DNA from: Allomesorhizobium sp043769475 | GTDB lineage: Bacteria > Pseudomonadota > Alphaproteobacteria > Rhizobiales > Rhizobiaceae | DNA: 64,000 nucleotides | Assembly (NCBI RefSeq): GCF_043769475.1 | Contig: NZ_CP171729.1 | Span: 4,650,001 to 4,714,000, forward strand | Reading direction: 5' to 3' | Shown here: piece by piece, positions 18,474 through 27,194 of the stretch | Numbering within the stretch: the first letter of the stretch is position 1 | How the letters are laid out: each line of letters starts with the position of its first letter | Notes under the pieces: generated by a model | What the model saw: only the letters and a program-made list of their open reading frames with translations | Database searches by the model: none | Told to the model about the DNA's origin: nothing | Made by a program: the position numbers and the translations under genes

Positions 18474-19243
18474 TGAGGCTCGCCGCGCTCCAGATGCACG
18501 CGGTGGCCGGCGACCGGACGGCCAATTTTTTCCGCATCGAGACGGCCGCTCGGGAAGCTGCCGAAAACGGCGCCGACCTTCTGGTCACGCCCGAGCTTGC
18601 GATCCCCGGCTACGGCGCCGGCGAGATGATTTCCGAGCTTGCCGAACCGGCCGGCGGCGATCTCGCCGAGCGGCTCGCCGCCCTGTCGCGCGAGACCGGC
18701 GTGGCTTTGGTCGTCGGCTTCGCCGAGCACGACGGCGAAACGGTCTTCAACAGCGCGATCTACGCAGACGGCCAGCGCAGCATCGTCTATCGCAAGTCGC
18801 ATCTCTTCGGTCCCTACGAGCGCAAGCTCTTCGCACCCGGAAAGCCCGCCGCCTGCATCGTCGAGCATCGCGGCATGAAGCTCGGGATGCTGATCTGCTA
18901 TGATGTCGAATTCCCGGAAAACGTCCGCCGCCTGGCCCAGACGGGGGCGCAGGCGGTCATCGTGCCGACCGCGCTGCCGGCCAGCGACCACGCCGAATTC
19001 ATCGCGCGCAAGCTGGTCCCGGTGCGCGCCTTCGAAAACCAGCTCTTCGTCGCCTACGTCAACCATTGCGGCAATGACGCGCTGTTTTCCTATGCCGGCC
19101 TGTCGGGCATCGCCGCGCCCGACGGCACGATGCTGGCCGAAGCGCCCGAAACCGGCGAGGCGCTGCTTTTCGCCGACATCCAACCCACCGACTACGCCGC
19201 CTCGACCGCCGCGAATACTTATCTGCCGGACCTCAGGGTCTGA
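18473..19243 (+). CDS. Carbon-nitrogen hydrolase (nitrilase superfamily amidase)
   Basis: A 256-residue enzyme with the superfamily Glu-Lys-Cys triad: E41 (VTPELAIPGY), K108 (YRKSHLFG) and C142 (ICYDVEFPE). Members include N-carbamoylputrescine amidase, omega-amidase and aliphatic amidases. Its start overlaps the stop of the upstream permease (TGATG), so it belongs to the importer operon. An attractive reading is that it hydrolyses an amide formed in the same guanidino or polyamine pathway as the ureohydrolase; substrate not determined. Confidence 0.85.
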   Translation: MRLAALQMHAVAGDRTANFFRIETAAREAAENGADLLVTPELAIPGYGAGEMISELAEPAGGDLAERLAALSRETGVALVVGFAEHDGETVFNSAIYADGQRSIVYRKSHLFGPYERKLFAPGKPAACIVEHRGMKLGMLICYDVEFPENVRRLAQTGAQAVIVPTALPASDHAEFIARKLVPVRAFENQLFVAYVNHCGNDALFSYAGLSGIAAPDGTMLAEAPETGEALLFADIQPTDYAASTAANTYLPDLRV

Positions 19244-19283
19244 GCGCCGCAGTTCCTGACTTGCGGCAATCCCCCCGGCAGTC

Positions 19284-19338
19284 GTCATTCTCGAACTCGT
19301 GAGCGAGCGCAGCGAGCGGAGAGTGTCGGGAATCCTGC
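19284..19338. repeat. Single copy of a palindromic repeat also found as an inverted pair at 29.8-30.0 kb
   Basis: The segment starting GTCATTCTCGAACTCGTGAG and containing GCGGAGAGTGTCGGGAATCC is nearly the same as the right arm at 29941-29995. It lies in the 727-bp gap between the amidase gene and the MATE gene. Confidence 0.7.
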
Positions 19339-19582
19339 CTCGCTCTACCGGAAGTCAAAGGCGGTGGAGGGGGCGCTGCGAGCCTCAAACGTGGATAGAA
19401 TCCACTCTCATTCCGGCTCGTTAGCAAAAAGAACTGTTTTGGATCAATGGCATAACAGCCGGCGAGAAGAATTTTCGCACCTGCATTTGTGCACACATGC
19501 CGCCCCACCCGCATAATCCGTGGCATCGCCCTTGCGGGAACCGGTTCCGGACCGGGGATCGGTAGGGCGGCGGTGACCTCTC

Positions 19583-19766
19583 CCCGTGGATTCGGTTCCC
19601 ACGGGCCTGAGGGCGTCCGACGGGCCGGCATTCCGAGCGAAGCGCCAATGCTTCGTGAACGGAAGGCGGATCATCCGCGCGTCATTGTCCATGGAAAGAA
19701 CATGGAGCGGGGCGCGTGACCGGTCGACCGTGGCGACAGACACCGGCGGGGCGCGGAAGCTGCGCC
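19583..19766. other. Candidate structured RNA: a run of hairpins in a convergent intergenic region
   Basis: Between two convergent genes lies a chain of small stems: CCCGTGG/CCACGGG (19583-19605), TTCCG/CGGAA enclosing CGAAGC/GCTTCG (19631-19664), GCGGA/TCCGC (19666-19678), TCCATG/CATGGA (19688-19706) and GGCGC/GCGCC (19750-19766). No known RNA family was recognised, and strand is undecided. A 126-codon open frame on the minus strand (19444-19824) also spans it, but its predicted product has no recognisable motif and is Arg-rich in the way typical of chance GC-rich frames. Confidence 0.35.
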
Positions 19767-19872
19767 ACGTATTCAATTTCGGTAGGCAAGGCCAAGCGCC
19801 CCGCTTCCCGACTTCTCCCTGCAAAAGGGAGTGTTCTTTGACAGAGGCCAGACGCGAAAGCGGGCGTGGCGA

Positions 19873-19930
19873 TGAACAGGTGCGTCCTTCGAGGCTCGCT
19901 GCGCTCGCACCTCAGGATGAGGACCCTGTG
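19873..19930. repeat. Rhizobial-type GC palindrome in the intergenic region before the MATE gene end
   Basis: The stretch around CTCGCTGCGCTCGCACC and CTCAGGATGAGGACC has the composition of dispersed Rhizobiales repeats. It contains the short palindrome TCCT-CATCCTGAGG type arms and no coding potential. Together with the elements at 19284 and 19583 it accounts for most of the 19244-19970 gap. Confidence 0.5.
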
Positions 19931-19970
19931 TGTTCGGCTAACTAGCGAACCAACCCTGCACAAGAACCCT

Positions 19971-21368
19971 CTACCGCCAGACCGTCAGCCCCAGTTCTTC
20001 CCTTCGCAGCCAGCGCGCCAGCAACAGCACGGCGACCACCGCCAGACCCGCCGACAACCCGATCCAGATGCCATTGCCGGCAAGCCCGAACTGGAACGCG
20101 AGCAGCACGCCGAGCGGCAGGCCGACGCCCCAATAACCGATTGCAGCATAGACCATCGGCACTTTCGTGTCGTGCAATCCGCGCAGCATGCCCGACGCTA
20201 CCGCCTGCGCGCCGTCGACGATCTGGAACAGCGCCGCGAACGCAAGGAACGACACTGCAAGCCCGATCACCGCAGCGTTTTCTGGCGCCTGGAGATCAAT
20301 GAAGGCGCTGATCAGCAGACGCGGCCACAGGATCATCACCAGCGCCATCAGCGCCATGAATCCGACGCCGAGCACAAAGGCGGTCCAGCCGGCGCGGCTG
20401 ATCCCGTCCGGGTTGCCCGCGCCATAGGCAAGGCCGACGCGCACCGTCACCGCCTGGTTCAGGCCGAGCGGCACCATGAAGCTGATCGAGGCGATCTGGA
20501 TGGCGATGGCGTGCGCCGCCAGCGAGGCGGCGTCGATCAGCCCCATCAGCAGCGCGGCGGCGTTGAAGATCGTCACCTCGAACGCCAATATGCCGGCAAT
20601 CGGCAGGCCGAGCCGGAGCAGCGCCATGAAGCGCGGCCAGTCGGCCCGCCAGAACCGGCCGAACAGCCTGTAGCGGCGAAATTTGGGCTCGAGCGTCACC
20701 ACCAGCGCAAGCCCTGAAAACATCAGCAGGCTGGAAAACGTGGTCGCCATGCCCGCCCCTGCGATGCCGAACGCCGGAAATCCAAGATTGCCGAACATCA
20801 GGCACCAGTTGGCGAACGCGTTGAAGGTTACGGCCGCGAACACGATGACCAGCGCCCAGCCCGGCCGCTCCAGCGCCGAAATGAACGAGCGCAGCACGAT
20901 ATAGCCGTAGAAAGGCAGCACCGCCCATTGCAGCCAGACCATGTAGAGCGCGGCCTCGCGCGCCAGCGCCGGCTCTTGGCCCATCCAGACGAGGATCGTC
21001 TCGGTGTTCCACAGCACGATCCAGATCGGAATGCAGACCAGCACCGCCAGCCACAGGCCTTGGCGCACGGTGCGGCGTATGTCGCGCACCGAATGGCGCT
21101 TGCGGCCGAGTTCGGTCGCGATCATCGGCGAGGTCGCCAGCATCAGGCCGAGCCCGAAGATCAGCGGCGCGAAATAAAGGTTCGAGCCGAGCGCGCCGGC
21201 GGCAAGCGTCGCCGGCCCGAGCCGCCCCATCATCATGACGTCGGTGGCGTTCATCGCCACCTGGCCGAGATTGGTGAGCACCATCGGCCACGACAGCGCG
21301 AGCATCGCCCGCACCTCGTCACGCCAAGGGTTTGCAGGCGCTCTCGCGCCGGCCTCGAACACAGTCAT
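19971..21368 (-). CDS. MATE-family multidrug/toxin exporter (NorM-like)
   Basis: A 465-residue integral membrane protein with about twelve hydrophobic segments in two halves, the MATE arrangement. The N-terminal SWPMVLTNLGQVAMNATDVM contains the conserved P and Q/N pattern of the family. MATE proteins export cationic drugs or metabolites against Na+ or H+. The ATG at 21368 is preferred over a TTG 18 nt upstream because a GGA ribosome-binding remnant precedes it. Convergent with the amidase gene; no obvious operon partner. Confidence 0.9.
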   Translation of the reverse strand: MTVFEAGARAPANPWRDEVRAMLALSWPMVLTNLGQVAMNATDVMMMGRLGPATLAAGALGSNLYFAPLIFGLGLMLATSPMIATELGRKRHSVRDIRRTVRQGLWLAVLVCIPIWIVLWNTETILVWMGQEPALAREAALYMVWLQWAVLPFYGYIVLRSFISALERPGWALVIVFAAVTFNAFANWCLMFGNLGFPAFGIAGAGMATTFSSLLMFSGLALVVTLEPKFRRYRLFGRFWRADWPRFMALLRLGLPIAGILAFEVTIFNAAALLMGLIDAASLAAHAIAIQIASISFMVPLGLNQAVTVRVGLAYGAGNPDGISRAGWTAFVLGVGFMALMALVMILWPRLLISAFIDLQAPENAAVIGLAVSFLAFAALFQIVDGAQAVASGMLRGLHDTKVPMVYAAIGYWGVGLPLGVLLAFQFGLAGNGIWIGLSAGLAVVAVLLLARWLRREELGLTVWR

Positions 21369-21587
21369 TTGTCCATCTTTCCGCAAGCCGGCATCCGCGA
21401 ACGCACGGAATGCCGCAAATCCGGCGGCAAAACGCCAGCCATCATCCTGTTTGCGACCCTATCTGGACGAAAGCGGCGTGAGTGGCAAGAGAGGAGGAAG
21501 AAGCAAAGGTTGAGCCAGGACTTCAATGCGTTCGGGAACCCGGATGCCGTTCCGGGATTGGGTATAATGATGTCCGGAGAGTTCGCT

Positions 21588-21803
21588 ATGCCTTCGACCT
21601 CCATTCGCAAGACGGACTACGACGCCGCGACGCGGACCCTGTCGGTATGGTTTGTCGCCAGCGGCAAACGCTACGACTATGAAAACGTGCCTCCCGAAAC
21701 CTACGCGGCTTTCCGGCAGGCATTTTCGAAAGGGCGCTTTTTCAACGCCTTCATCCGAAACCGATTCACCTATCGCGTGGCAAAGCAATCAGACGCCGCA
21801 TAG
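21588..21803 (+). CDS. KTSC-domain small protein
   Basis: A 71-residue protein matching the KTSC domain: an initial S-I-R-K-T-D-Y-D strand, a YDYENVPPETY segment, then SKGRFFN near the C-terminus. KTSC domains occur alone or fused to lysyl-tRNA-synthetase-like or nuclease proteins; their function is unclear, with nucleic-acid contact suggested. An upstream in-frame ATG at 21570 would add six residues. It stands alone, divergent from the MATE gene. Confidence 0.75.
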   Translation: MPSTSIRKTDYDAATRTLSVWFVASGKRYDYENVPPETYAAFRQAFSKGRFFNAFIRNRFTYRVAKQSDAA

Positions 21804-21915
21804 CGCGACGACGCCCGACAGAACGGCAGGGAGCAGAGCCTGGGGGCCGCGTTCGCTGCACTAAGCTCAGTGGGCCGCGAACGATCTCACCTCAGTTTGC
21901 ACGAGTAGATGTGCC

Positions 21916-22740
21916 TCATTCAGGAAAAATATCGCACGAATGCGAAGCTTCGGCTGTCCGGCGCCCAGCAGGCACGTTCATCGTCCCTTGGCCGCCGAAC
22001 AGGCCGAGCAGAACCCGCGGTTCGCCACCGGCGGCCGGCAGCAGGCGGAGTTCCACGTCCTTGTCGCGGGGATGGCCGGTCACGCCGGGCTCATAGGCGA
22101 GATAGAGCACATGCCGGCCGTCCGGCGAAGGATGGGGAAACCAGTTGACCCGCGCGTCGTCCGTCATCTTCTGAACGCCGCTGCCGTCCGGGCGCACCCG
22201 CCACAGGTCCACAGCGCCGTTCTTCTCTCCGTTGAACCAGATCCATTCGCTGTCGGGCGTATAGTCGGGCCCGTCGCAATGGTCGAAGCCGCGGGTGACC
22301 TGGAACTCCGCACCGCCTCCGACCGGACAGGTATAGACCTGAAAAGTGTCGCCACGCTTGGCCACATAAGCGAGCGTGCGTCCGTCGGGCGACCAGCCGT
22401 GCCAGTAGGCGGGCGCTCGTTCCGTCACGCGGGTGGGCGTTCCGCCGCCGAACGGCAGCGTATAGATCTCGCTCGACCCGCGCTCGGTGGAATCGCTTAT
22501 CACCAGCGTCGCTCCGTCGGGCGAAATGCCGTGGTCGTTGTTGATGTTTCGGGCGAAACCGGTGTCGATCTCGACGAAACGGGGATCGGCCAGATCGACG
22601 CGGCAGAGCCTGCCGTTCCGGTTGACCACCAGCGCGGCGCCGTCGGGCGTCCAGTTCGGCGCTTCGACGAGATCCGCCGTCTTCAGCACCGTCGTCACTG
22701 TTTCGCCGGCGAGTTCGAAGATCGCAATCTCGCTCTTCAC
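21916..22740 (-). CDS. TolB-like WD40/PD40 beta-propeller protein
   Basis: A 274-residue cytoplasmic protein without a signal peptide. It contains repeated PD40 motifs such as NWTPDGAALVV, GISPDGATLVI, GWSPDGRTLAYV, DYTPDSEWIWF and HPSPDGRHVLYL, giving a TolB-type propeller. It follows the broken FGGY kinase gene by 33 bp on the same strand, so it was probably co-transcribed with it. Similar proteins accompany sugar-catabolic genes in Rhizobiales; a sensor or carbohydrate-binding role is only inferred. Confidence 0.8.
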   Translation of the reverse strand: MKSEIAIFELAGETVTTVLKTADLVEAPNWTPDGAALVVNRNGRLCRVDLADPRFVEIDTGFARNINNDHGISPDGATLVISDSTERGSSEIYTLPFGGGTPTRVTERAPAYWHGWSPDGRTLAYVAKRGDTFQVYTCPVGGGAEFQVTRGFDHCDGPDYTPDSEWIWFNGEKNGAVDLWRVRPDGSGVQKMTDDARVNWFPHPSPDGRHVLYLAYEPGVTGHPRDKDVELRLLPAAGGEPRVLLGLFGGQGTMNVPAGRRTAEASHSCDIFPE

Positions 22741-22773
22741 ATTGTCCTCCCTGAAACCTTCGTGAAGGCCGCA

Positions 22774-24358
22774 TCACCCGATCGCGTCGAGCACCTGCCG
22801 CTGCCGGTGCATCTCCAGGAACACCCGATAGTCCCGGTCGAACCGCGCTCGCGCTCTCGCGTCGGGCTTGCGCTCGCGGCCGCCCTGCTGCATAGCCGCG
22901 CAGGCTTGCGCCAGCGTCGGAAACAGGCCGGCCGCGGTGGCCGCCACCATGCCCGTGCCGAGCAGCATCGAATCCTCCGCCCGCGGCTCGATCACTGTGC
23001 GGCCCGTCGCGTCGGCGTAAAGCTCCATCAGCAGCGGGTTCTTCGCGTGGCCGCCGGTGATATGCAGCGTGTCGACGGGGTGGCCCTTCTCGTTCAGCGC
23101 CTCGAGTATGTGGCGCACGCCGAGCGCTATGCCGACGCAGGTGCGCCAGTAGAGCCGGCAGAGGCTGTCGAAGGAAGCATCGAGCGTCAGCCCGCTGATC
23201 ACGCCCACCGCGTGCGGATCGGCCAGCGGCGAGCGGTTGCCATGGAAATCCGGCAGCACATGCAGGCGTCCGGCGAGGTCCAGCCCCCTCCTCGGCGCGC
23301 AGTTCCATCACCCGCGCTGCGATCCGGCGGTGGGTCGCCGCGTCGGGTTCGCCGCCCGCGCCGTGCCAGCGAATGACGTGGTCGAGCAGCGCGCCGGTGG
23401 CCGACTGGCCGCCTTCGCTTAGCCAGCAGCCGGGCAGCGCGACGCCGAAATACGGCCCCCAGCCGCCGATGAAGGGGCGCGGCTCGGTCGACATCGCCAT
23501 CACGCAGCTCGACGTGCCGGCGATCAGCGCGACATGCCGTTCGAGGCTGTCGAGATCGCCGGCATGGCCGCCGAGCACGCTGAGCGCGCCGGCATAAGCG
23601 TCGATGAGCCCCGCGCCGACGCGGCAGTTCACGGTCAGGCCGAGCGCCTCGGCCGCCTCCGCCGTCAGCGGCCCGAGATCCGCGCCGACCGGGCTCGCTT
23701 TGTCGGGCAAGCGGCCGCGCTCCAGCATGTCGGGAATGCCGACGAGCTTCAGGAAATCGCGGCGCCAGCCTTCCGGCTCATGCGCGACATAGGTCCATTT
23801 GCAGGTCAGCGTGCATTGCGAGCGGGCAAGCGAGCCCGACGCCTTGAAGGTCAGGAAATCCGCGAGGTCGAACATATAGCCGGCGCGCGCCCAGCTTTCG
23901 GGCAGGTTGCGCTTCAGCCACATCAGCTTCGGCGCCTGCATTTCGGGCGACATCACGCCGCCGCAGAAGTCGAGCACGCGGTGGTCGGTCGCCGTGCACT
24001 CGTCGGCTTCCTTCAGCGCGCGGTGGTCGAGCCAGACGATCGTGTCCCATCGGTCATCGCCGCCGGTCGAGACGCTCAGCTGGCCGCCGTCGAAATCGCG
24101 CAGCACCAGCGAGCAGGTCGCGTCGAAGCCGATGCCGGCAATATCTCCCGCCGCGACGCCCGACTTGCCGAGAGCTGCCCTGACGGCGATGCACACCGCC
24201 GCCCAGATGTTTTCAGAATCGTGCTCGGCGTGGTCGGGTTTCGGCCGGTGGAGCGCGATCGGATGCTCGGCGCGCCCGAGCAGCCTGCCGGTCCTGTCCA
24301 GAATTCCGGCGCGCGCGCTGCCGGTGCCGACATCGACGGCGCAGACGAGGCCCTCCAT
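22774..24358 (-). pseudogene. FGGY-family pentulose/polyol kinase interrupted by a one-base frameshift
   Basis: The N-terminal part (from MEGLVCAVDVGTGSARAGIL at 24358) carries the FGGY phosphate-binding loop and runs to RVMELRAEEG. The C-terminal part (LPDFHGNRSPLADPHAVG, then HITGGHAKNPLLMELYAD) continues in another frame. Deleting one G from the five-G run at 23284-23288 (plus-strand C's) restores a single 527-residue kinase, the normal length of the ribitol/ribulose-type kinases. The product would phosphorylate a ketopentose or polyol from the polyol cluster at 27-36 kb. Either an assembly error or a recent inactivation. Confidence 0.85.
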
Positions 24359-24596
24359 CAGCAGGCGCGCTTTCGCGCTGGTGTCCGGGATTGATATTTC
24401 GGGCGCGGCAGCATGGGCGCGAGCATAATGCCCGCCGGAAACCGCGCAAGAGCCCGTCGCCTGGCGCAGGAGGCAGGCTACCGCTTTGGGTTGATTGTCG
24501 CCATACCAGCTTCGGTGCCAGAATGACCGGTATGCTGACGAAACCGGCGTTCGCCCTCGAAATAATGACCGGGAGGCAACTTCGCGGAGGATAATC

Positions 24597-25406
24597 ATGA
24601 CCCTTCCCAGTTACACAATGAATCAAGCAACCTTCCCGGAGATGTACGAGCGGTGGCTCGTAGATCCTCTCTTTCGGCCGTGGGCGGAAATGACTCTCGA
24701 GGAGCTGGAATTGTCTCCAGGCGATCGTGTCCTCGACATCGCTTGTGGAACAGGAATAGTCGCACGCGTCGCAAAGGAGCGCCTCGGTGACGCCGGATAC
24801 ATCGTCGGCATCGACATCAGTTCGGATATGCTCGCCGTTGCACGCGCCGTGGCACCACGCATCGACTGGCGCGAGGGCAATTCCAGCGATTTGCCTCTTC
24901 ATGACAGAGAGCAGTTCGACGTCGTCGTCTGCCAACAGGGATTGCAGTTCTTTCCCGACAAGCCCGCGGCCGCGGCGCAGATGCGGCGGGCCCTGGCGAA
25001 GGATGGCAGGTTGGCGGTGGCCACCTGGCGTTCTGACGATGAAATCCCGTTCTTTCGGGAGCTGCGCCGCGTCGCGGAACGCCATCTGGGCGCCATCGCC
25101 GACAAGCGGTACAGCTTTGGAGACGCAGCCGCGCTTGAGGCGCTGCTTTGGGACGCCGGCTTTCACGAAGTCCGGTCAAAGACGATATCGCGCGCCATGC
25201 GCTTCAAGGACGGCGCACCCTTCCTGCGATTGAATACGATGGCGCTGGTCGGCATGAGCGCTGCCGGCAAAGACATGGGCGAACAGGATCGCAAACGCGT
25301 CGTGGAGGAGATCGTGAGCGAGAGTGCGCCCGCGCTGCGGCCATACAGCGATGGATCGGGACTCGCTTTCGAGCTCAGCACCAATCTGGCGACAGCCAAA
25401 GGGTAA
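24597..25406 (+). CDS. Class I SAM-dependent methyltransferase
   Basis: A 269-residue protein with the Rossmann SAM-binding motif VLDIACGTGIVARVA (motif I), VGIDISSDML (motif II) and FDVVVCQQGLQFFPD (motif IV), as in UbiE/Methyltransf_11 enzymes. The start at 24597 is supported by a strong GCGGAGG ribosome-binding site seven bases upstream. It is divergent from the kinase gene and is followed by a non-coding stretch with a gene remnant. Substrate unknown. Confidence 0.88.
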   Translation: MTLPSYTMNQATFPEMYERWLVDPLFRPWAEMTLEELELSPGDRVLDIACGTGIVARVAKERLGDAGYIVGIDISSDMLAVARAVAPRIDWREGNSSDLPLHDREQFDVVVCQQGLQFFPDKPAAAAQMRRALAKDGRLAVATWRSDDEIPFFRELRRVAERHLGAIADKRYSFGDAAALEALLWDAGFHEVRSKTISRAMRFKDGAPFLRLNTMALVGMSAAGKDMGEQDRKRVVEEIVSESAPALRPYSDGSGLAFELSTNLATAKG

Positions 25407-25483
25407 AGTGCTTCCCGCATGATCCATCCCGGATAGCGTTCTGAGGGGACAAATCTGGGCAATGGCAGGTGACGGCAGGTTTC

Positions 25484-25745
25484 TCAATGATGGAAAGTTG
25501 GCTGGTGGTGTTCGCCCCGGCTGGAGACCGGATTCGAAGATCGGACGAAATTTGCGGATGCCGGGAGGTCCAGCGCCGTGCTTCCTCGCCTAGGCCAGCC
25601 TTCCACGAGGCGGATGAGGTTGCCGCAGGTGTCGTCGAAATCCACGACAAGGGTCGGTCCCATCGGCTTCGGTTCGTCGCGGAAAGCGACGCGCCCTGTC
25701 CTGATCGTTGACGACAATGCTGGTGAGCTTGAGCGATCGGGCCAA
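25484..25745 (-). pseudogene. Remnant of a VOC (glyoxalase/bleomycin-resistance-like) gene with its middle deleted
   Basis: On the minus strand the start of a VOC domain is visible (LKLTSIVVNDQDRA at about 25695-25735), and only a few codons later, in another frame, the end of the same domain (MGPTLVVDFDDTCGNLIRLVE at about 25605-25665). An intact member has about 70 residues between these motifs. The remnant therefore looks like a gene with an internal deletion and frameshift. The rest of the 25407-25758 interval shows nothing recognisable. Confidence 0.6.
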
Positions 25746-25758
25746 CAGCGTCGCGCCG

Positions 25759-26247
25759 CTAGTCAAGCACGACCACGGCCTCCACCTCGAAGAGCATGGG
25801 GTCGATTGCAAGCTTGGGAACGGGAACCAGGGTCTGCGCCGGCAACGCCTCGCCGAACATTTCCTTGACGTTCTGGGTCAACACCCCGAGCTTGGACATA
25901 TCGTGATCGACCACGAAGACCGTGAGCTTGGCGACCTGATCCGGCTTTGCGCCGAGCGCATCGAGGGCGGTGCGCAAATTTGCGTAGGCCTGCTTAACCT
26001 GGACGGCGAAATCGGGCGACAAGGCTCCCGTGCTGTCCTGGCCGCCCTGTCCGGAGATGTAAGCCACTTTGGCTCCGCCGGGCACGATCACCGCCGTGCT
26101 GTAGCCATTCGGCGTCGGGTCGAAGAGGTTTTGTGGATTGACGATGGTCAGCTTGAGATCGTTCTCATTCGCTGTCGTCGCAGTGGGAACGCCCATGGTC
26201 ATGATGATTAGCCCTCCGATAAGCAGATGCTTGATTGCGCGTGACAT
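25759..26247 (-). CDS. Exported Rid-family (RidA-like) protein
   Basis: A 162-residue protein. An N-terminal leader (MSRAIKHLLIGGLIIMTMG, cleavage near TTA) is followed by a Rid/YjgF domain: VAYISGQGGQD, AYANLRTALDALGAKPDQVAKLTVFV and a C-terminal VPKLAIDPMLFEVEAV. Canonical RidA enamine deaminases are cytoplasmic and carry an Arg in a PARS motif; here the corresponding segment reads PAQT, so classical deaminase activity is doubtful. The ATG at 26247 was chosen because it starts directly at the leader. It is divergent from the TetR gene and is its likely target. Confidence 0.82.
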   Translation of the reverse strand: MSRAIKHLLIGGLIIMTMGVPTATTANENDLKLTIVNPQNLFDPTPNGYSTAVIVPGGAKVAYISGQGGQDSTGALSPDFAVQVKQAYANLRTALDALGAKPDQVAKLTVFVVDHDMSKLGVLTQNVKEMFGEALPAQTLVPVPKLAIDPMLFEVEAVVVLD

Positions 26248-26326
26248 GATTTTTCTCTTGGCTCTGAGGGCTACGAGCACCCTTGCGGCCGTCAGGATTG
26301 AACTTTAATCCATCGCCTATCCGATC

Positions 26327-26371
26327 GACTCGTACGCCGCACGAGTCATCCTATGGTATGATGTACGAGTC
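26327..26371. promoter_or_regulatory. TetR-type operator: inverted repeat plus a third half-site over a promoter-like element
   Basis: GACTCGT (26327-26333) and ACGAGTC (26341-26347) form a perfect 7-bp-arm inverted repeat with a 7-bp spacer, and a third ACGAGTC follows at 26365-26371. A TATGAT box (26357-26362) resembling a -10 element lies between the second and third half-sites. The site is midway between the divergent Rid-family and TetR genes, as expected for autoregulation by the TetR protein. Confidence 0.65.
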
Positions 26372-26439
26372 AACCGCTCAGCATCGACATTCCTGACGTT
26401 GCCTGCCAAAATCGAGGTACCGACCAGCGAGGAAGACGG

Positions 26440-27135
26440 ATGGCAGCCAAACGCAGCGGCGCCCGGAGCAAGCAGTCTCAACGGACCAGTGTCTCGCTCC
26501 AGCCCGTGCAGGAGCCGCGCAGTGAACCGCCGCTCTCTCGGGAACGTATCGTGGCGACCGCGGTGGAACTGCTGGACGCTCAAGGGCTCGACGGCTTGAC
26601 GATGCGCCGGCTGGCCGATCGGCTCGGCTCGGGCGTGATGAGCCTATACTGGCACGTCGACAACAAAGAGGATGTCTTTGATCTGGCGCTCGACTCGGTG
26701 CTCGAATATCGCGGACCGCCGCAAATGGTTGAATCCCAAGACTGGCGCGGAGAACTCGTTCATATGCTCGAAGACTGGCGCGCCGGCATGCTGCGCCATC
26801 CCTGGTCGGCATCGCTGCTGCCGCGCCGGGCGCTCGGCCCGAACATCCTCGGTCGCCTGGAACTGTTGAGCAAGACCTTGTCAAAAGCCGGTGTAGCGGA
26901 CGCGGATCTGAACGTCGCGATATGGTCGCTCTGGAACTATGTGATGGGCGCCACCATCACCCGGGCGAACTTCGACCTCCCGGACGACGGCAGGGCCGCC
27001 ACGCAGCAGTGCCTTACACGTCCCGGCGAACGCTACCCGACAATCGAACGCTCCCGCCTGCTGTTGGACAGCGACTGGGATGGCGCCTTCCGGAAAGGCC
27101 TCGGCTTCCTGCTCGATGGCCTCGCTCCAGGATAA
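26440..27135 (+). CDS. TetR/AcrR-family transcriptional regulator
   Basis: A 231-residue repressor. A basic N-terminal extension of about 30 residues precedes the TetR DNA-binding domain (RERIVATAVELLDAQGLDGL, then RRLADRLGSGVMSLYWHVDN), followed by a TetR_C-type ligand domain. A GAGGAAG ribosome-binding site lies just before the ATG at 26440. The divergent gene encodes an exported Rid-family protein and a multi-half-site operator lies between them. Inducer unknown. Confidence 0.88.
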   Translation: MAAKRSGARSKQSQRTSVSLQPVQEPRSEPPLSRERIVATAVELLDAQGLDGLTMRRLADRLGSGVMSLYWHVDNKEDVFDLALDSVLEYRGPPQMVESQDWRGELVHMLEDWRAGMLRHPWSASLLPRRALGPNILGRLELLSKTLSKAGVADADLNVAIWSLWNYVMGATITRANFDLPDDGRAATQQCLTRPGERYPTIERSRLLLDSDWDGAFRKGLGFLLDGLAPG

Positions 27136-27194
27136 TGAACTTTTCCTACATCTCCTGCGCAATGAGTAGAAGGCGGGACGCACGGCCTCCGTCC

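Noticed and set aside
19444..19824. 126-codon minus-strand frame in the intergenic region
   Set aside because: No motif, no ribosome-binding site and Arg-rich composition; kept only as an alternative to the structured-RNA idea.
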